Shown: positions 16,738 through 25,949 of the stretch, in pieces
Layout: every line of letters starts with the position of its first letter
How positions within the stretch are numbered: the first letter of the stretch is position 1
DNA from: Bacteroidaceae bacterium
GTDB lineage: Bacteria > Bacteroidota > Bacteroidia > Bacteroidales > Bacteroidaceae
DNA: 64,000 nucleotides
NCBI GenBank assembly: GCA_024698925.1
Contig: JAILQO010000010.1
Span: 38,887-102,886 of the forward strand
Direction of reading: 5' to 3'
The notes under the pieces: model-generated
Databases searched by the model: none
The model's input: the letters and a program-made list of their open reading frames with translations, nothing else
Told to the model about the DNA's origin: nothing
Made by a program: the position numbers and the translations under genes

Positions 16738-17736
16738 TTATTTCCCGTCGTAACCCCACTTCATGTATGCGGCACCCCATGTGAAACCAGCACCGAAGGC
16801 TGTGAAGATGAGGTTGTCGCCTTTCTTGAGTTGACTCTCATAGTCCCAAAGGGCTAAGGGCAGGGTAGCGCTGGAGGTGTTGCCGTACTTTTGGATGTTG
16901 AGCATCACCTTCTCCATCGGCATTTCCAAACGCTTGGCAACAGCCTCTATGATGCGTACATTGGCCTGATGGGGAATGACCCATGCGAGGTTATCTTTGT
17001 TCAAGCCGTTGCGCTCTGCGATGAGGGCACAAGCATCAGACATGTTGGTGACAGCGAATTTGAAAACCGTCCGCCCCTCTTGATGCAGGTAGTGCATGCG
17101 ATGTTCCAGCGTGAAGTGAGAGGGTGGGGTTGCGGAACCACCAGCCTTAAGGCATAGGAAGGGAAGACCTTGTCCGTCTGTGCGGAGGTAACTGTCTTTC
17201 CAGCCAATATCCTCGGTAGTCGGCTCCACAAGTACGGCGGCAGCGCCGTCGCCAAAGATCGGACAAGTCTGACGATCTGTGTAATCTACAATACTGGACA
17301 TCTTGTCAGCACCGATCAGAATGACCTTCTTGTAGCGTCCGCTCTCAATCATGCAAGCGACATGGTCCATTGCAAAAAGGAAACCGGCGCAGGCTGCAGA
17401 GAAATCAAAAGCATGGGCATTAGTCAGACCGCATTTGCCGATGACGATACTGGCAGTGGAGGGGAAGTGGTAGTCACCTGTGGAAGTGGAACAGACGACG
17501 GCATCTACTGAGAGTGGGTCGGTGCCGGTGCGTTCCAATAGTTGCTTCACAGCTTTGCGAGCCATATAACTGGTGCCCAATCCTTCCTCGTTGAGGATGC
17601 GACGTTCTTTCACGCCGATGCGGGTCATAATCCACTCGTCAGAGGTATCGACCATGCGGCTAAGTTCCTCATTGTTCAAGATATAGTCAGGAACGTAGCC
17701 ACCGATGCCCGTGATGGTTGCATGTAGTTTTTCCAT
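16738..17736 (-). CDS. fabH: 3-oxoacyl-[acyl-carrier-protein] synthase III
   Basis: The protein has 332 residues. The catalytic triad is visible: Cys116 (DFSAACAGF), His in IPHQANVRI and Asn in [10 protein letters not shown]. FabH condenses acetyl-CoA (or branched acyl-CoA) with malonyl-ACP to start fatty acid synthesis. The C-terminal end [13 protein letters not shown] is typical. It follows rpmF, with a strong hairpin between them that may reduce read-through. Confidence 0.96.
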   Translation of the reverse strand: MEKLHATITGIGGYVPDYILNNEELSRMVDTSDEWIMTRIGVKERRILNEEGLGTSYMARKAVKQLLERTGTDPLSVDAVVCSTSTGDYHFPSTASIVIGKCGLTNAHAFDFSAACAGFLFAMDHVACMIESGRYKKVILIGADKMSSIVDYTDRQTCPIFGDGAAAVLVEPTTEDIGWKDSYLRTDGQGLPFLCLKAGGSATPPSHFTLEHRMHYLHQEGRTVFKFAVTNMSDACALIAERNGLNKDNLAWVIPHQANVRIIEAVAKRLEMPMEKVMLNIQKYGNTSSATLPLALWDYESQLKKGDNLIFTAFGAGFTWGAAYMKWGYDGK

Positions 17737-17754
17737 AAACAGATAAGATAAAGT

Positions 17755-17785
17755 AAAAGCCCCACCCCGGCGGGGTGGGGCTTTT
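17755..17785 (-). terminator. Strong hairpin between rpmF and fabH
   Basis: This is a 14-bp perfect stem (17755-17768 with 17772-17785) with a 3-nt loop. The stem ends in TTTT on either strand. Inside the DUF177-rpmF-fabH run it probably acts as a partial terminator or RNA-processing element. Confidence 0.7.
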
Positions 17786-17796
17786 GATTCGACTTC

Positions 17797-17979
17797 TTAC
17801 GCTTCTTCCTTCTCGATAGCTACCTTGCCGCGATAGTATCCGCAAGCGGGACATACCGTGTGGTAGATGTGAAACTCGCCGCAGTTGGGGCAAACAGCCA
17901 GTGCAGGTGCTACAGCCTTGTCATGAGTACGGCGCTTGAGCGTACGTGTCTTGGATTGTCTTCTTTTAGGATGTGCCAT
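17797..17979 (-). CDS. rpmF: 50S ribosomal protein L32
   Basis: The protein has 60 residues starting MAHPKRRQSKTRTLKRRTHD. It has two CxxC pairs (CPNCGEFH and CPACGYYRG), the zinc ribbon form of L32. The order DUF177-rpmF-fabH is conserved in many bacteria. The gene lies 32 bp after the DUF177 gene. Confidence 0.96.
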   Translation of the reverse strand: MAHPKRRQSKTRTLKRRTHDKAVAPALAVCPNCGEFHIYHTVCPACGYYRGKVAIEKEEA

Positions 17980-18011
17980 TTTATATAGAATTTAAATTTA
18001 ATGTTTATCGT

Positions 18012-18545
18012 TTATTGGTCGGCCTTGTTGAGTAATGCCTTGAGGGCATCCCAACGGGTGTCGATTGGGCTTTCGCCGTCGCTGGGGACGTGTGCGGGTT
18101 CGTCGCTTGTTCCCAAATACTGACTGATGTCCACCGGGCACTCACCATCAGGGTGGGTGTGGACAATGGGGATGGCCAGCGCGATGGTCTCATATAAATT
18201 CCAACTCACGTCAAGGACGGGCTTGTCCTCGGGGAGTAAAATGCGTTCACCGTCGTCATCGAAGGTCTCGCCCAAGCGAACCTCAATGGTGTCCTCGGCA
18301 TTGATGGGTTGAGTCATCGGCTCAAGGCAACGGTCGCACAGAATCTCAATGGTTCCAGTGGCGTGGATCTCAAGCTGGTAGCCAGCGGCCTTCTTTTTCA
18401 CCCGAAGCGTGGCGTTGAGCAAACCTTGCGTGATTTCCGTTTCATCTAGAGCACTAAAGAACGAGTCGTCAAGCGTCCATGTGCGGGTCTCTGACTCGCT
18501 CTGAATCTCTCTGAAATCGATCTTGTAGAGTCCTAATGTGTCCAT
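18012..18545 (-). CDS. DUF177 (YceD) family protein
   Basis: The protein has 177 residues. The central motif ILCDRCLEPM and the later CPVDISQYL region are typical of DUF177/YceD, a family always found next to rpmF and thought to act in 23S rRNA processing or ribosome assembly. It is the first gene of the cluster. Confidence 0.9.
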   Translation of the reverse strand: MDTLGLYKIDFREIQSESETRTWTLDDSFFSALDETEITQGLLNATLRVKKKAAGYQLEIHATGTIEILCDRCLEPMTQPINAEDTIEVRLGETFDDDGERILLPEDKPVLDVSWNLYETIALAIPIVHTHPDGECPVDISQYLGTSDEPAHVPSDGESPIDTRWDALKALLNKADQ

Positions 18546-18614
18546 TTGGGCTGCAAAGGTAGGGCTTTTTTTTTGAGTGACAAAAGAATATGAAGAAAAA
18601 GTTGATTTTCAAGG

Positions 18615-19781
18615 TCAACTTTTATGCAATTCTATACGGAATGTAGTGCCTTTCCCAATCTCGGAAGACTTAACAAATATTTTTCCGCTATGGTATTCTT
18701 CCACAATTCGCTTGGCCAGTGAAAGACCTAATCCCCATCCGCGCTGCTTGGTGGTGAAACCGGGGAGGAATACGTCATTGAAGTTGCCTTTGGCGATACC
18801 CTTTCCGGTGTCGGTCACTTCTACTACGATACGCTGGGGCTCCTCGAAAGCCGCAATCGTGATATCACCTTGACCCTCCATCGCATCTACGGCGTTCTTG
18901 CATAAATTCTCGATAACCCACTCAAAGAGCTGGGCGCTTAAGTTGGCATAAAGGGGCTGTGAGGGCATGTGAGTGCTAATATTCACATGGTTACTAGTGC
19001 GGCGGCTGATATATTCCACCACGTGTGTAATGATCTCATTGAGATTCTCGGGCTGCGGTTCCGGGAGTGAACCGATTTTGGAAAAGCGTTCGGCAATAAT
19101 CTGCAGTCGGCGGACATCTTTGCTCATCTCCGGGATTAATTCGTCCTCGGGATAATTCTCACGTAAGACCTCAGTCCATGCCATCAACGATGAAATGGGG
19201 GTACCCAACTGATGGGCGGTTTCCTTGCTCAAACCTACCCAGACTTTGTTCTGCTCTGCGCGTTTGCTACTCAACAGTGCGAAGATGCCAACAACCGCGA
19301 AGATCAGGACAATACCTAGTTGGATATAGGGATAACGTGCTAAACGTTTCAAGAGGCTCGATTCATCATAGCATATTTCCATGAAATCACCGTCCCCATC
19401 GCTGTCCATATCGATGCGGATGGCATTACCGTTCTCTTTCATCCTATTTGCCATTGCCATCACCTCTTTGTCAACGTCGCTTGGGGCCTTTGCGTGTAGC
19501 TCCAAGTTGCGGTAGGTCTGTACGCTGCCGTCAGCATTAAGGACAATAACCGGGATGGTATGATTACCATTTATGACCTTCAGGACGAGCGCCAAATCAG
19601 TCTGCTCGTCAGCATTGTCGAGAGAGCGCATGGCCTCTGCCCACACTTCCATCTTTCGGCGTTCTTCTTCAGAAAGGTCGCTGACAAGGAAATGAGACCA
19701 CGTCAAAGAGAGTGCGCAAATGACGACGGCGGCGCATGAGAGTAGAATCTTAACTTGCTTCAGTTGGTCAGTCCACTGCAT
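18615..19781 (-). CDS. Membrane sensor histidine kinase (orphan)
   Basis: The protein has 388 residues. Two membrane helices (about 11-30 and 152-171) flank a periplasmic sensor region of about 120 residues. The phosphorylated residue is probably His190 (KETAHQLGTPISSLMAW). The ATPase domain shows NLCKNAVDAMEGQ, DTGKGIAKG and GLGLSLAKRI. There is no HAMP domain and no response regulator in the neighbourhood. It is transcribed divergently from the clostripain-type lipoprotein, sharing an 86-bp region. The signal and partner cannot be told. Confidence 0.92.
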   Translation of the reverse strand: MQWTDQLKQVKILLSCAAVVICALSLTWSHFLVSDLSEEERRKMEVWAEAMRSLDNADEQTDLALVLKVINGNHTIPVIVLNADGSVQTYRNLELHAKAPSDVDKEVMAMANRMKENGNAIRIDMDSDGDGDFMEICYDESSLLKRLARYPYIQLGIVLIFAVVGIFALLSSKRAEQNKVWVGLSKETAHQLGTPISSLMAWTEVLRENYPEDELIPEMSKDVRRLQIIAERFSKIGSLPEPQPENLNEIITHVVEYISRRTSNHVNISTHMPSQPLYANLSAQLFEWVIENLCKNAVDAMEGQGDITIAAFEEPQRIVVEVTDTGKGIAKGNFNDVFLPGFTTKQRGWGLGLSLAKRIVEEYHSGKIFVKSSEIGKGTTFRIELHKS

Positions 19782-19853
19782 AGTTTTTGAACGATTATTT
19801 CTTAAAGAAACGAAATAGTAGCGTTTTTAGTATGTTATTTGCGAAGAAAAATG

Positions 19854-19861
19854 TAATTTTG
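19854..19861 (+). promoter_or_regulatory. -7 promoter box before the clostripain-like lipoprotein
   Basis: TAATTTTG ends 6 nt before the ATG at 19868, again predicting a nearly leaderless transcript. Confidence 0.45.
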
Positions 19862-19867
19862 CGGCCG

Positions 19868-21127
19868 ATGAAGCGAAATATACGACACATTATATATATA
19901 TTGGTGCCTGCAATACTTCTTTTATTAAGTGTTTCCTGTGCACGTGAAGAGGACGATTTGCTGGTCCCTGAGCCTGTCGTGTCGGGGGCTAAAGGGCAGA
20001 CACTTGATTTCACGCTCATCGTTTATATGGCGGCGGAGAATTCGCTGTATGGTATGGTGCAGGAAGATCTGAACGAAATCATGCAGGGGATGGATCAGCT
20101 GCCAGAAGGGACTCGCGTAGTAGCTTATGTGGACGATGCGCGTTCTTCTCGCCTTTATGCGGGGTGTGCCAGACAAGAGTTCCAGAATGTGAAATCCTAT
20201 GATGAAAACATTTGTTCTACCAGTGAAGAGGGGATGATGCGGGTTCTAACGGACATCCTCCAGGATTATCCGGCAGGCCATTATGCCCTTGTGCTGTGGA
20301 GTCACGGCTCGGGATGGGTCATACAACATTCAACGGCTGCAGCAACTAAAGCCTCGGGACATCTGCGCAGCATTGGTATAGATAATGGTCAACGCGGAAC
20401 GTCCAATGAGGGTTCGGTGATGGATATTCCTGTGCTGGCGCGCGTATTGTCCAATTTCCCGCATATGAGCTACATTCTTTTCGATGCCTGTTTTATGCAA
20501 TGTGTCGAAGTGGCTTACGAACTGCGTCATCTCACGGACTATGTGATAGCCTCGCCAGCTGAGATTCCAGACCCAGGAGCTCCCTACCATCGGCTGCTTC
20601 CCATGCTTTGTCGTGTGCCGGCTAATATGTCTGACATAGTGAATACATACGTGGATTACTACGAAAACCTGGAGGCTGGTTTTCCCTATGTAGGCGTGGA
20701 ATTGTCTGCTATCCGCACAGATTCTCTCGAGAATCTCGCGGCTGTTACGGCACCTTATTTGAAGTCGCTTTTGGCTGCTCGGGCGGAGTATGATGCTTCC
20801 GCTGTGCAGCGTTACTACTATGGCCTGTCATTCACCAAATATACGGAATTCTTTGATTTCAAGAACTGGTTCTATCAAGCCTTGTCGGCTGATGACTATG
20901 CGGCATGGTGTCAGGCTTACGATGCCGCGGTGCCCGTCGTGAGGCTGACTCCACAATGGTTTTCGGGGATTCCTTCCAGACAGACTCGTTCTGTGTCGGA
21001 TATTGACCACAGCGGAGGTGTCTCGGTGTTCGTCCCCTCAGGAAAATACGAACAAAACGGGTGGGTGAATAACTATCATTCTTTGCAATGGTATGATGAC
21101 ACGAAATTACAAGAAACAGGTTGGTAA
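19868..21127 (+). CDS. Clostripain-family (C11) cysteine peptidase lipoprotein
   Basis: The protein has 419 residues from the ATG at 19868, chosen because it gives a clean lipoprotein signal peptide (lipobox SVSC, Cys24); an in-frame start 27 codons earlier would bury it. The catalytic pair is His146 (LVLWSHGSGW) and Cys208 (ILFDACFMQ), as in clostripain. It probably faces the periplasm or the surface. The C11 clan cleaves after Arg or Lys. A small helical protein follows after 3 bp, then two more peptidase genes. Confidence 0.88.
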   Translation: MKRNIRHIIYILVPAILLLLSVSCAREEDDLLVPEPVVSGAKGQTLDFTLIVYMAAENSLYGMVQEDLNEIMQGMDQLPEGTRVVAYVDDARSSRLYAGCARQEFQNVKSYDENICSTSEEGMMRVLTDILQDYPAGHYALVLWSHGSGWVIQHSTAAATKASGHLRSIGIDNGQRGTSNEGSVMDIPVLARVLSNFPHMSYILFDACFMQCVEVAYELRHLTDYVIASPAEIPDPGAPYHRLLPMLCRVPANMSDIVNTYVDYYENLEAGFPYVGVELSAIRTDSLENLAAVTAPYLKSLLAARAEYDASAVQRYYYGLSFTKYTEFFDFKNWFYQALSADDYAAWCQAYDAAVPVVRLTPQWFSGIPSRQTRSVSDIDHSGGVSVFVPSGKYEQNGWVNNYHSLQWYDDTKLQETGW

Positions 21128-21130
21128 AAT

Positions 21131-21397
21131 ATGATAGAGAATACGCATTTCAAAGAGTATTATACTTCGCAGGAAATCGAAGAGTGCTTCCAGTGGTTTG
21201 AACAGCACATGGATCGCCTGCCGGATTCGTTGCAGCTGAGCCCTTCTACCTATTTCCCAAGGCTCCGTTTTTCTGTTGATGCCATGATTCAGCATTTGCG
21301 GAATGTGATGAAAAATCATCGCATCTACAATGGTGAGTTTGCAACCCTCCTGTTCATCAGGGAAAAAGTCCTTCGGCAAGAGGGCTTTCAAGAGTAA
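21131..21397 (+). CDS. Small helical protein, possibly DUF6965-like
   Basis: The protein has 88 residues and starts 3 bp after the clostripain-like gene. The pattern (YTSQEIEECFQWFEQHMDRL, then QLSPSTYFPRLRFSVDAMI) resembles the small DUF6965 family, but this is a weak match from memory. No signal peptide or membrane helix. Function unknown. Confidence 0.65.
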   Translation: MIENTHFKEYYTSQEIEECFQWFEQHMDRLPDSLQLSPSTYFPRLRFSVDAMIQHLRNVMKNHRIYNGEFATLLFIREKVLRQEGFQE

Positions 21398-21432
21398 CCA
21401 TTTACATAACTAACCAAATAAACTATTATATT

Positions 21433-22830
21433 ATGCTTTTTGACAAGAAAACGTATATTGATCGTCGCACCGTGCTTCGTGAACGTGTGGGAAGCGGCCT
21501 TATTTTGCTTTTTGGCAATAATGATGCGCCGATGAACTACCCGGCCAACGCATACAAGTTCCGTCAGGATAGCTCGTTCCTGTATTATTTCGGCCAGCAT
21601 CGCGAAGGTCTCTGTGGTGTAATCGATGCCGATACTGGGAATGAATGGCTCTTGGGGGATGACATCTCTCTTGATGATATCGTCTGGTTCGGCGCTGTAG
21701 ATAGTGTTGCTGATATGGCGGAGCAGTGTGGTGTAGATCGCAGCGCACCTATGAACCGCCTTGAAAGCCTCGTGCGCGAGGCGCTGGATAGTGGCCGTGA
21801 GATACATTTCCTGCCTCCCTATCGCCATGATATCATGATTCAGTTGATGGATCTTCTGGGCATTCATCCTCGCGATCAGCGTGCTAAGGCTAGCTTGAAG
21901 CTCATCAAAGCCGTTGTAGATCAACGTGCGGTGAAAACACCTGGGGAGATCGCGGAAATCGAGCGAGCATGTGCGATTGGCTATGAGATGCATACAACAG
22001 CGATGCGGATGTGCCGTCCTGGTGTGACAGAGCAACAGATTGCTGGTACATTAGCCGGGATAGCGCAAAGTAAGGGCTGTATTGCCAGTTTCCAGACAAT
22101 TCTGTCCATGCACGGAGAGATCCAGCACGGTTATCCCTCGCCGCGGCCATTGGAGGCAGGACGTTTAATGCTCTGCGACTGTGGTGCTGAGACGAACGAG
22201 AACTATTGTTCGGATAATACGCGCGTAACTCCCATCAGCGGACGCTTTACATCGCGTCAGCGTGATATTTATAAGGCGGTTGTGGATGCCCATGACCGAG
22301 TCCATGAGATTGCAGCACCAGGCATGAAATGGTGGGACATCCACTTTGAGGCCGCTCGCGTAATCACTGAACATTTGAAGGAAATCGGGCTCATGAAGGG
22401 TAATACGGAGGATGCTTTGGCCAATGGCGCTCACGCCATGTTCTTTGTTCATGGCCTTGGCCACATGATGGGCATGGATGTGCACGATATGGAAGGGCTT
22501 GGACAGATATATGTCGGCTTCGATGATGAGGTCCGTCCTAACCTTGAACAATTCGGCACCAACTGCTTGCGCTGCGGACGTCGTATGCAGGAAGGCTTCG
22601 TAATGACCGATGAGCCGGGCATCTACTTCATTCCTGCTCTGATTGATGATTGGAAAGCACGCAAGCACAATGCTGAGTTCATCAATTTTGATAAGGTGGA
22701 GGAGTATCGCGACTTTGGTGGCATCCGTCTTGAGGATGATTTGCTGATTACAGCCGATGGCTGCCGTTATCTCGGCGAGAAGATGATTCCCTATCATGTT
22801 GAAGAACTCGAAGCGTTTCTGGCGCAATAA
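21433..22830 (+). CDS. pepP: Xaa-Pro aminopeptidase (M24B)
   Basis: The protein has 465 residues: an N-terminal creatinase-like domain and a C-terminal pita-bread metallopeptidase domain. The metal ligands fall in order in LCDCGAETNENYCSDNTR (Asp), VHGLGHMMGMDVHD (His), TDEPGIYF (Glu) and GGIRLEDD (Glu). It removes N-terminal residues followed by proline. No signal peptide, so cytoplasmic. It follows the clostripain gene and precedes a papain-type aminopeptidase. Confidence 0.94.
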   Translation: MLFDKKTYIDRRTVLRERVGSGLILLFGNNDAPMNYPANAYKFRQDSSFLYYFGQHREGLCGVIDADTGNEWLLGDDISLDDIVWFGAVDSVADMAEQCGVDRSAPMNRLESLVREALDSGREIHFLPPYRHDIMIQLMDLLGIHPRDQRAKASLKLIKAVVDQRAVKTPGEIAEIERACAIGYEMHTTAMRMCRPGVTEQQIAGTLAGIAQSKGCIASFQTILSMHGEIQHGYPSPRPLEAGRLMLCDCGAETNENYCSDNTRVTPISGRFTSRQRDIYKAVVDAHDRVHEIAAPGMKWWDIHFEAARVITEHLKEIGLMKGNTEDALANGAHAMFFVHGLGHMMGMDVHDMEGLGQIYVGFDDEVRPNLEQFGTNCLRCGRRMQEGFVMTDEPGIYFIPALIDDWKARKHNAEFINFDKVEEYRDFGGIRLEDDLLITADGCRYLGEKMIPYHVEELEAFLAQ

Positions 22831-22880
22831 TGTCATAATTAAATAACAAATAACCATTTATTCCAAAAAAACAATCCAAA

Positions 22881-24086
22881 ATGAAAAAACTATTTGTTTA
22901 CCTGTTGGCAGCAATGATCGTCGTTCCTGGTTTTGCTGCTAAGAAAGACAAAAAGGAAGAGAAAGACAATAAGCCTGTCTTTACCATTGTGAAACAATTG
23001 CCTATTACCAGTGTCAAGAATCAGAACCGTAGCGGTACATGTTGGGCCTATTCCACACTGAGCTTCTTCGAGAGTGAAATTCTTAAGAAGACGGGTAAGG
23101 CTTACGATTTGGCCGAGATGTTCATCACCAATAAGGATTATCTGGAGCGTGCCGAAGTCACCGTGCGTATGCATGGAGACAGCCAGTTCTCACAAGGCGG
23201 TAGCGCAGGAGATGTGCTGATTATCATTAAGAATCATGGCATTATCCCCGAGGATGCAATGGCTAAGCCTGGAACAATGATTGGCGATACGTTGGCTAAT
23301 TTCAACGAGTTCTTCAGTGTCATGGAGCCCTACGTGGATGCCGTGGCAAAAAACAAGAGCAAGACGATATCCCCGCAATGGAAGAAAGGATTGCAGGGCA
23401 TTATCGATTCTTATTTGGGCGAAACACCAGAGAAATTTACTTATGAGGGCGTAGAGTACACCCCGAAATCATTTGCTGCAAGTCTTGGGATAGACTGGAA
23501 TGACTATGTGAGCATTACTTCTTACACGCATCATCCTTTCTATACCAGCTTTGCTGTAGAGGTGCAGGACAACTGGCGTTGGGATCACAGCTATAACGTT
23601 CCCATGGATGAGATGATGCGTATCATTGATAATGCGCTGGCTAATGACTACACGGTAGCATGGGGCGGCGATGTCAGTGATGATGGCTTCACCCGTCAGG
23701 GACTGGCTGTCCTCTATGATACGAAGAGTGCAGAAGGTCTTACGGGTAGTGATCAGGCTAAGTGGCTGAAGTTGACTCCAGCAGAGCGTAAGAATTTCAT
23801 CGATGAAATGGGCATAAAAGCGCCTGAAGTAGTTCCTACACAGGAGCAGCGCCAGATAGATTTTGATAATTGGACGCTCACGGACGATCATGGTATGCAT
23901 ATTTATGGTCTTGCCAAGGATCAGTATGGACGTGAGTATTACTTGGTCAAGAATTCCTGGGGCGTGACGGGCGATTACAAAGGTATCTGGTATATGAGTA
24001 AGGCCTATATTGCTGCGCGCACCATGGATTTCCTTGTGAACAAGAACGCCATCCCTGCCGACATTCGTCAGAAGCTCGGTATTTGA
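22881..24086 (+). CDS. Secreted aminopeptidase C (C1B, bleomycin hydrolase family)
   Basis: The protein has 401 residues with a signal peptide (MKKLFVYLLAAMIVVPGFAA). The papain-type active site is Gln48/Cys54 (QNRSGTCWAYS), His337 (DDHGMHIYG) and Asn358 (VKNSWG). Most PepC enzymes are cytoplasmic; the signal peptide places this one in the periplasm or outside. It ends the peptidase run and is followed by a terminator. Confidence 0.93.
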   Translation: MKKLFVYLLAAMIVVPGFAAKKDKKEEKDNKPVFTIVKQLPITSVKNQNRSGTCWAYSTLSFFESEILKKTGKAYDLAEMFITNKDYLERAEVTVRMHGDSQFSQGGSAGDVLIIIKNHGIIPEDAMAKPGTMIGDTLANFNEFFSVMEPYVDAVAKNKSKTISPQWKKGLQGIIDSYLGETPEKFTYEGVEYTPKSFAASLGIDWNDYVSITSYTHHPFYTSFAVEVQDNWRWDHSYNVPMDEMMRIIDNALANDYTVAWGGDVSDDGFTRQGLAVLYDTKSAEGLTGSDQAKWLKLTPAERKNFIDEMGIKAPEVVPTQEQRQIDFDNWTLTDDHGMHIYGLAKDQYGREYYLVKNSWGVTGDYKGIWYMSKAYIAARTMDFLVNKNAIPADIRQKLGI

Positions 24087-24116
24087 GGCTTCATACCCAA
24101 AATAAGGTAAAAAACG

Positions 24117-24145
24117 GCCGTTTAGTGAAAAAAACACTAAACGGC
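24117..24145 (+). terminator. Terminator after the C1B peptidase gene
   Basis: An 11-bp perfect stem (24117-24127 with 24135-24145), a loop of seven A, then TGCTTTTG. Confidence 0.8.
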
Positions 24146-24227
24146 TGCTTTTGTTTCCCGATTTTTATGTACCTTTACACGCTCTTATGGGCATTTCGCA
24201 AAGAATTCGGATAAAAATAACATATAA

Positions 24228-25949
24228 ATGAGCTACAAATGGAATTATCGTCCTCCTACACCAGAACGACAGGAAGCAGCTAAGGAATTAGCCGCCGAAG
24301 TGGGAATACATCCTGCTTTGGGATTGCTGTTGCTTGATCGTGGAATCTCCACGGCTGCGGAGGCGCGCCGTTTCTTCCGCCCTCAATTGAGCGAATTGCT
24401 CGATCCGTTCCTCTTTCGCGATATGCGCATTGCGGTGGACCGGTTGAACAAGGCGTTGGGGCGTAAAGAACGTATTTTAGTGTATGGTGACTATGATGTC
24501 GATGGCTGTACAGCCGTTGCCTTAGTTTATCGCTTTTTACAGCGGTTCACCTCAAACCTTGATTTTTACATTCCTGACCGTTATGAGGAGGGCTATGGCG
24601 TCAGCCGGAAGGGCGTTGATTATGCCCGCGAGACTGGCGTGGGCCTTATCATTGTGCTTGATTGTGGTATCAAGGCTGTTGACGAGATTGCCTATGCGAA
24701 GGAATGTGGCATAGATTTTATCATTTGTGATCATCACGTTCCTGATGATGTGTTGCCGCCTGCAGTCGCGATTCTCAACGCTAAGCGTGTAGATGCCACT
24801 TATCCTTACGAGCATCTGTCTGGGTGCGGCGTAGGCTTCAAGCTGATGCAGGCCTTTGCGAATGACAATGGAATCCCGTTCAGTCAGCTGGTACCATTGT
24901 TGGACCTTTGTGCAGTCAGTATCGCATCGGACATCGTGCCTATTCTCGGTGAGAACCGTGTCTTGGCTTATCATGGCCTCCGACAGATCAATCAAAATGT
25001 CAGCGTAGGTCTCAAGGCAATCATAGAGATTTGTGGACTCAATGAGCGTGATATAACGCTCAATGACATTATATTCAAGATCGGACCGCGTATCAATGCC
25101 TCTGGACGTATGCAGAATGGTGGTGAGGCTGTGGCCCTGCTCGTTGAACGTGACCCGGTACGTGCACATCGTATGGCGCTACAAATCAATGCCTATAATG
25201 ATCAGCGCAAGGACCTTGACAAGGAAATGACGCAGGAGGCGAATACCATTGTAGAACGCCTTGATCCGGGACATGAACATAAAGCCATTGTGATATACAG
25301 CGAGGAATGGCACAAGGGTGTTATCGGCATCGTCGCTTCCCGACTGACAGAAATCTTCTGCCGTCCGTCGGTAGTGCTTACGCGTACGGACGATATGGCG
25401 ACCGGCTCTGCTCGTAGTGTTGCAGGCTTTGATATCTATAAAGCGATTGATAGCTGCCGTGATTTGCTGGAGAACTTCGGTGGACACACTTACGCTGCGG
25501 GTCTATCCATGAAGGTTGAGAATGTTCCCGAATTCAAGCGCCGCTTTGAAGCCTATGTCAATGAGAATATCCTTCCGGCACAGATTGAGCCTGAAATGAA
25601 TATTGATGGCAAACTGGAGTTCCAGGATATCAATATCCGCTTCTATAACGACTTGCGCAAGTTCGCACCATTTGGTCCGGATAATCAGACGCCTGTTTTC
25701 TGCACAGAGCATGTATATGATTATGGAACCAGCAAAGTTGTTGGACATCATCAGGAGCATATCCGCCTCGAGTTAGTTGATAATCATAGCCATAATGTCG
25801 TTAATGGCATCGCTTTCGGTCAGAGCTCTCAAGCTCGTCTGATCAAGACAAAGCAAGCGTTTGATATCTGTTATACAGTCGAAGAAAACTCTCACAAACG
25901 AGGCGAGGTACAATTGCAGATTGTAGATATCCGTCCTAGCGTGGAATGA
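24228..25949 (+). CDS. recJ: Single-stranded-DNA-specific exonuclease RecJ
   Basis: The protein has 573 residues. The DHH phosphoesterase motifs are VYGDYDVDGCTAVAL and VICDHHVPDD; a later block GARSVAGFDIYKAI with GGHTYAAG is the DHHA1 part, followed by an OB-fold. RecJ degrades 5' single strands in recombination and mismatch repair. The stop overlaps the recQ start by four bases, and RecJ works with RecQ in the RecF pathway. Confidence 0.96.
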   Translation: MSYKWNYRPPTPERQEAAKELAAEVGIHPALGLLLLDRGISTAAEARRFFRPQLSELLDPFLFRDMRIAVDRLNKALGRKERILVYGDYDVDGCTAVALVYRFLQRFTSNLDFYIPDRYEEGYGVSRKGVDYARETGVGLIIVLDCGIKAVDEIAYAKECGIDFIICDHHVPDDVLPPAVAILNAKRVDATYPYEHLSGCGVGFKLMQAFANDNGIPFSQLVPLLDLCAVSIASDIVPILGENRVLAYHGLRQINQNVSVGLKAIIEICGLNERDITLNDIIFKIGPRINASGRMQNGGEAVALLVERDPVRAHRMALQINAYNDQRKDLDKEMTQEANTIVERLDPGHEHKAIVIYSEEWHKGVIGIVASRLTEIFCRPSVVLTRTDDMATGSARSVAGFDIYKAIDSCRDLLENFGGHTYAAGLSMKVENVPEFKRRFEAYVNENILPAQIEPEMNIDGKLEFQDINIRFYNDLRKFAPFGPDNQTPVFCTEHVYDYGTSKVVGHHQEHIRLELVDNHSHNVVNGIAFGQSSQARLIKTKQAFDICYTVEENSHKRGEVQLQIVDIRPSVE

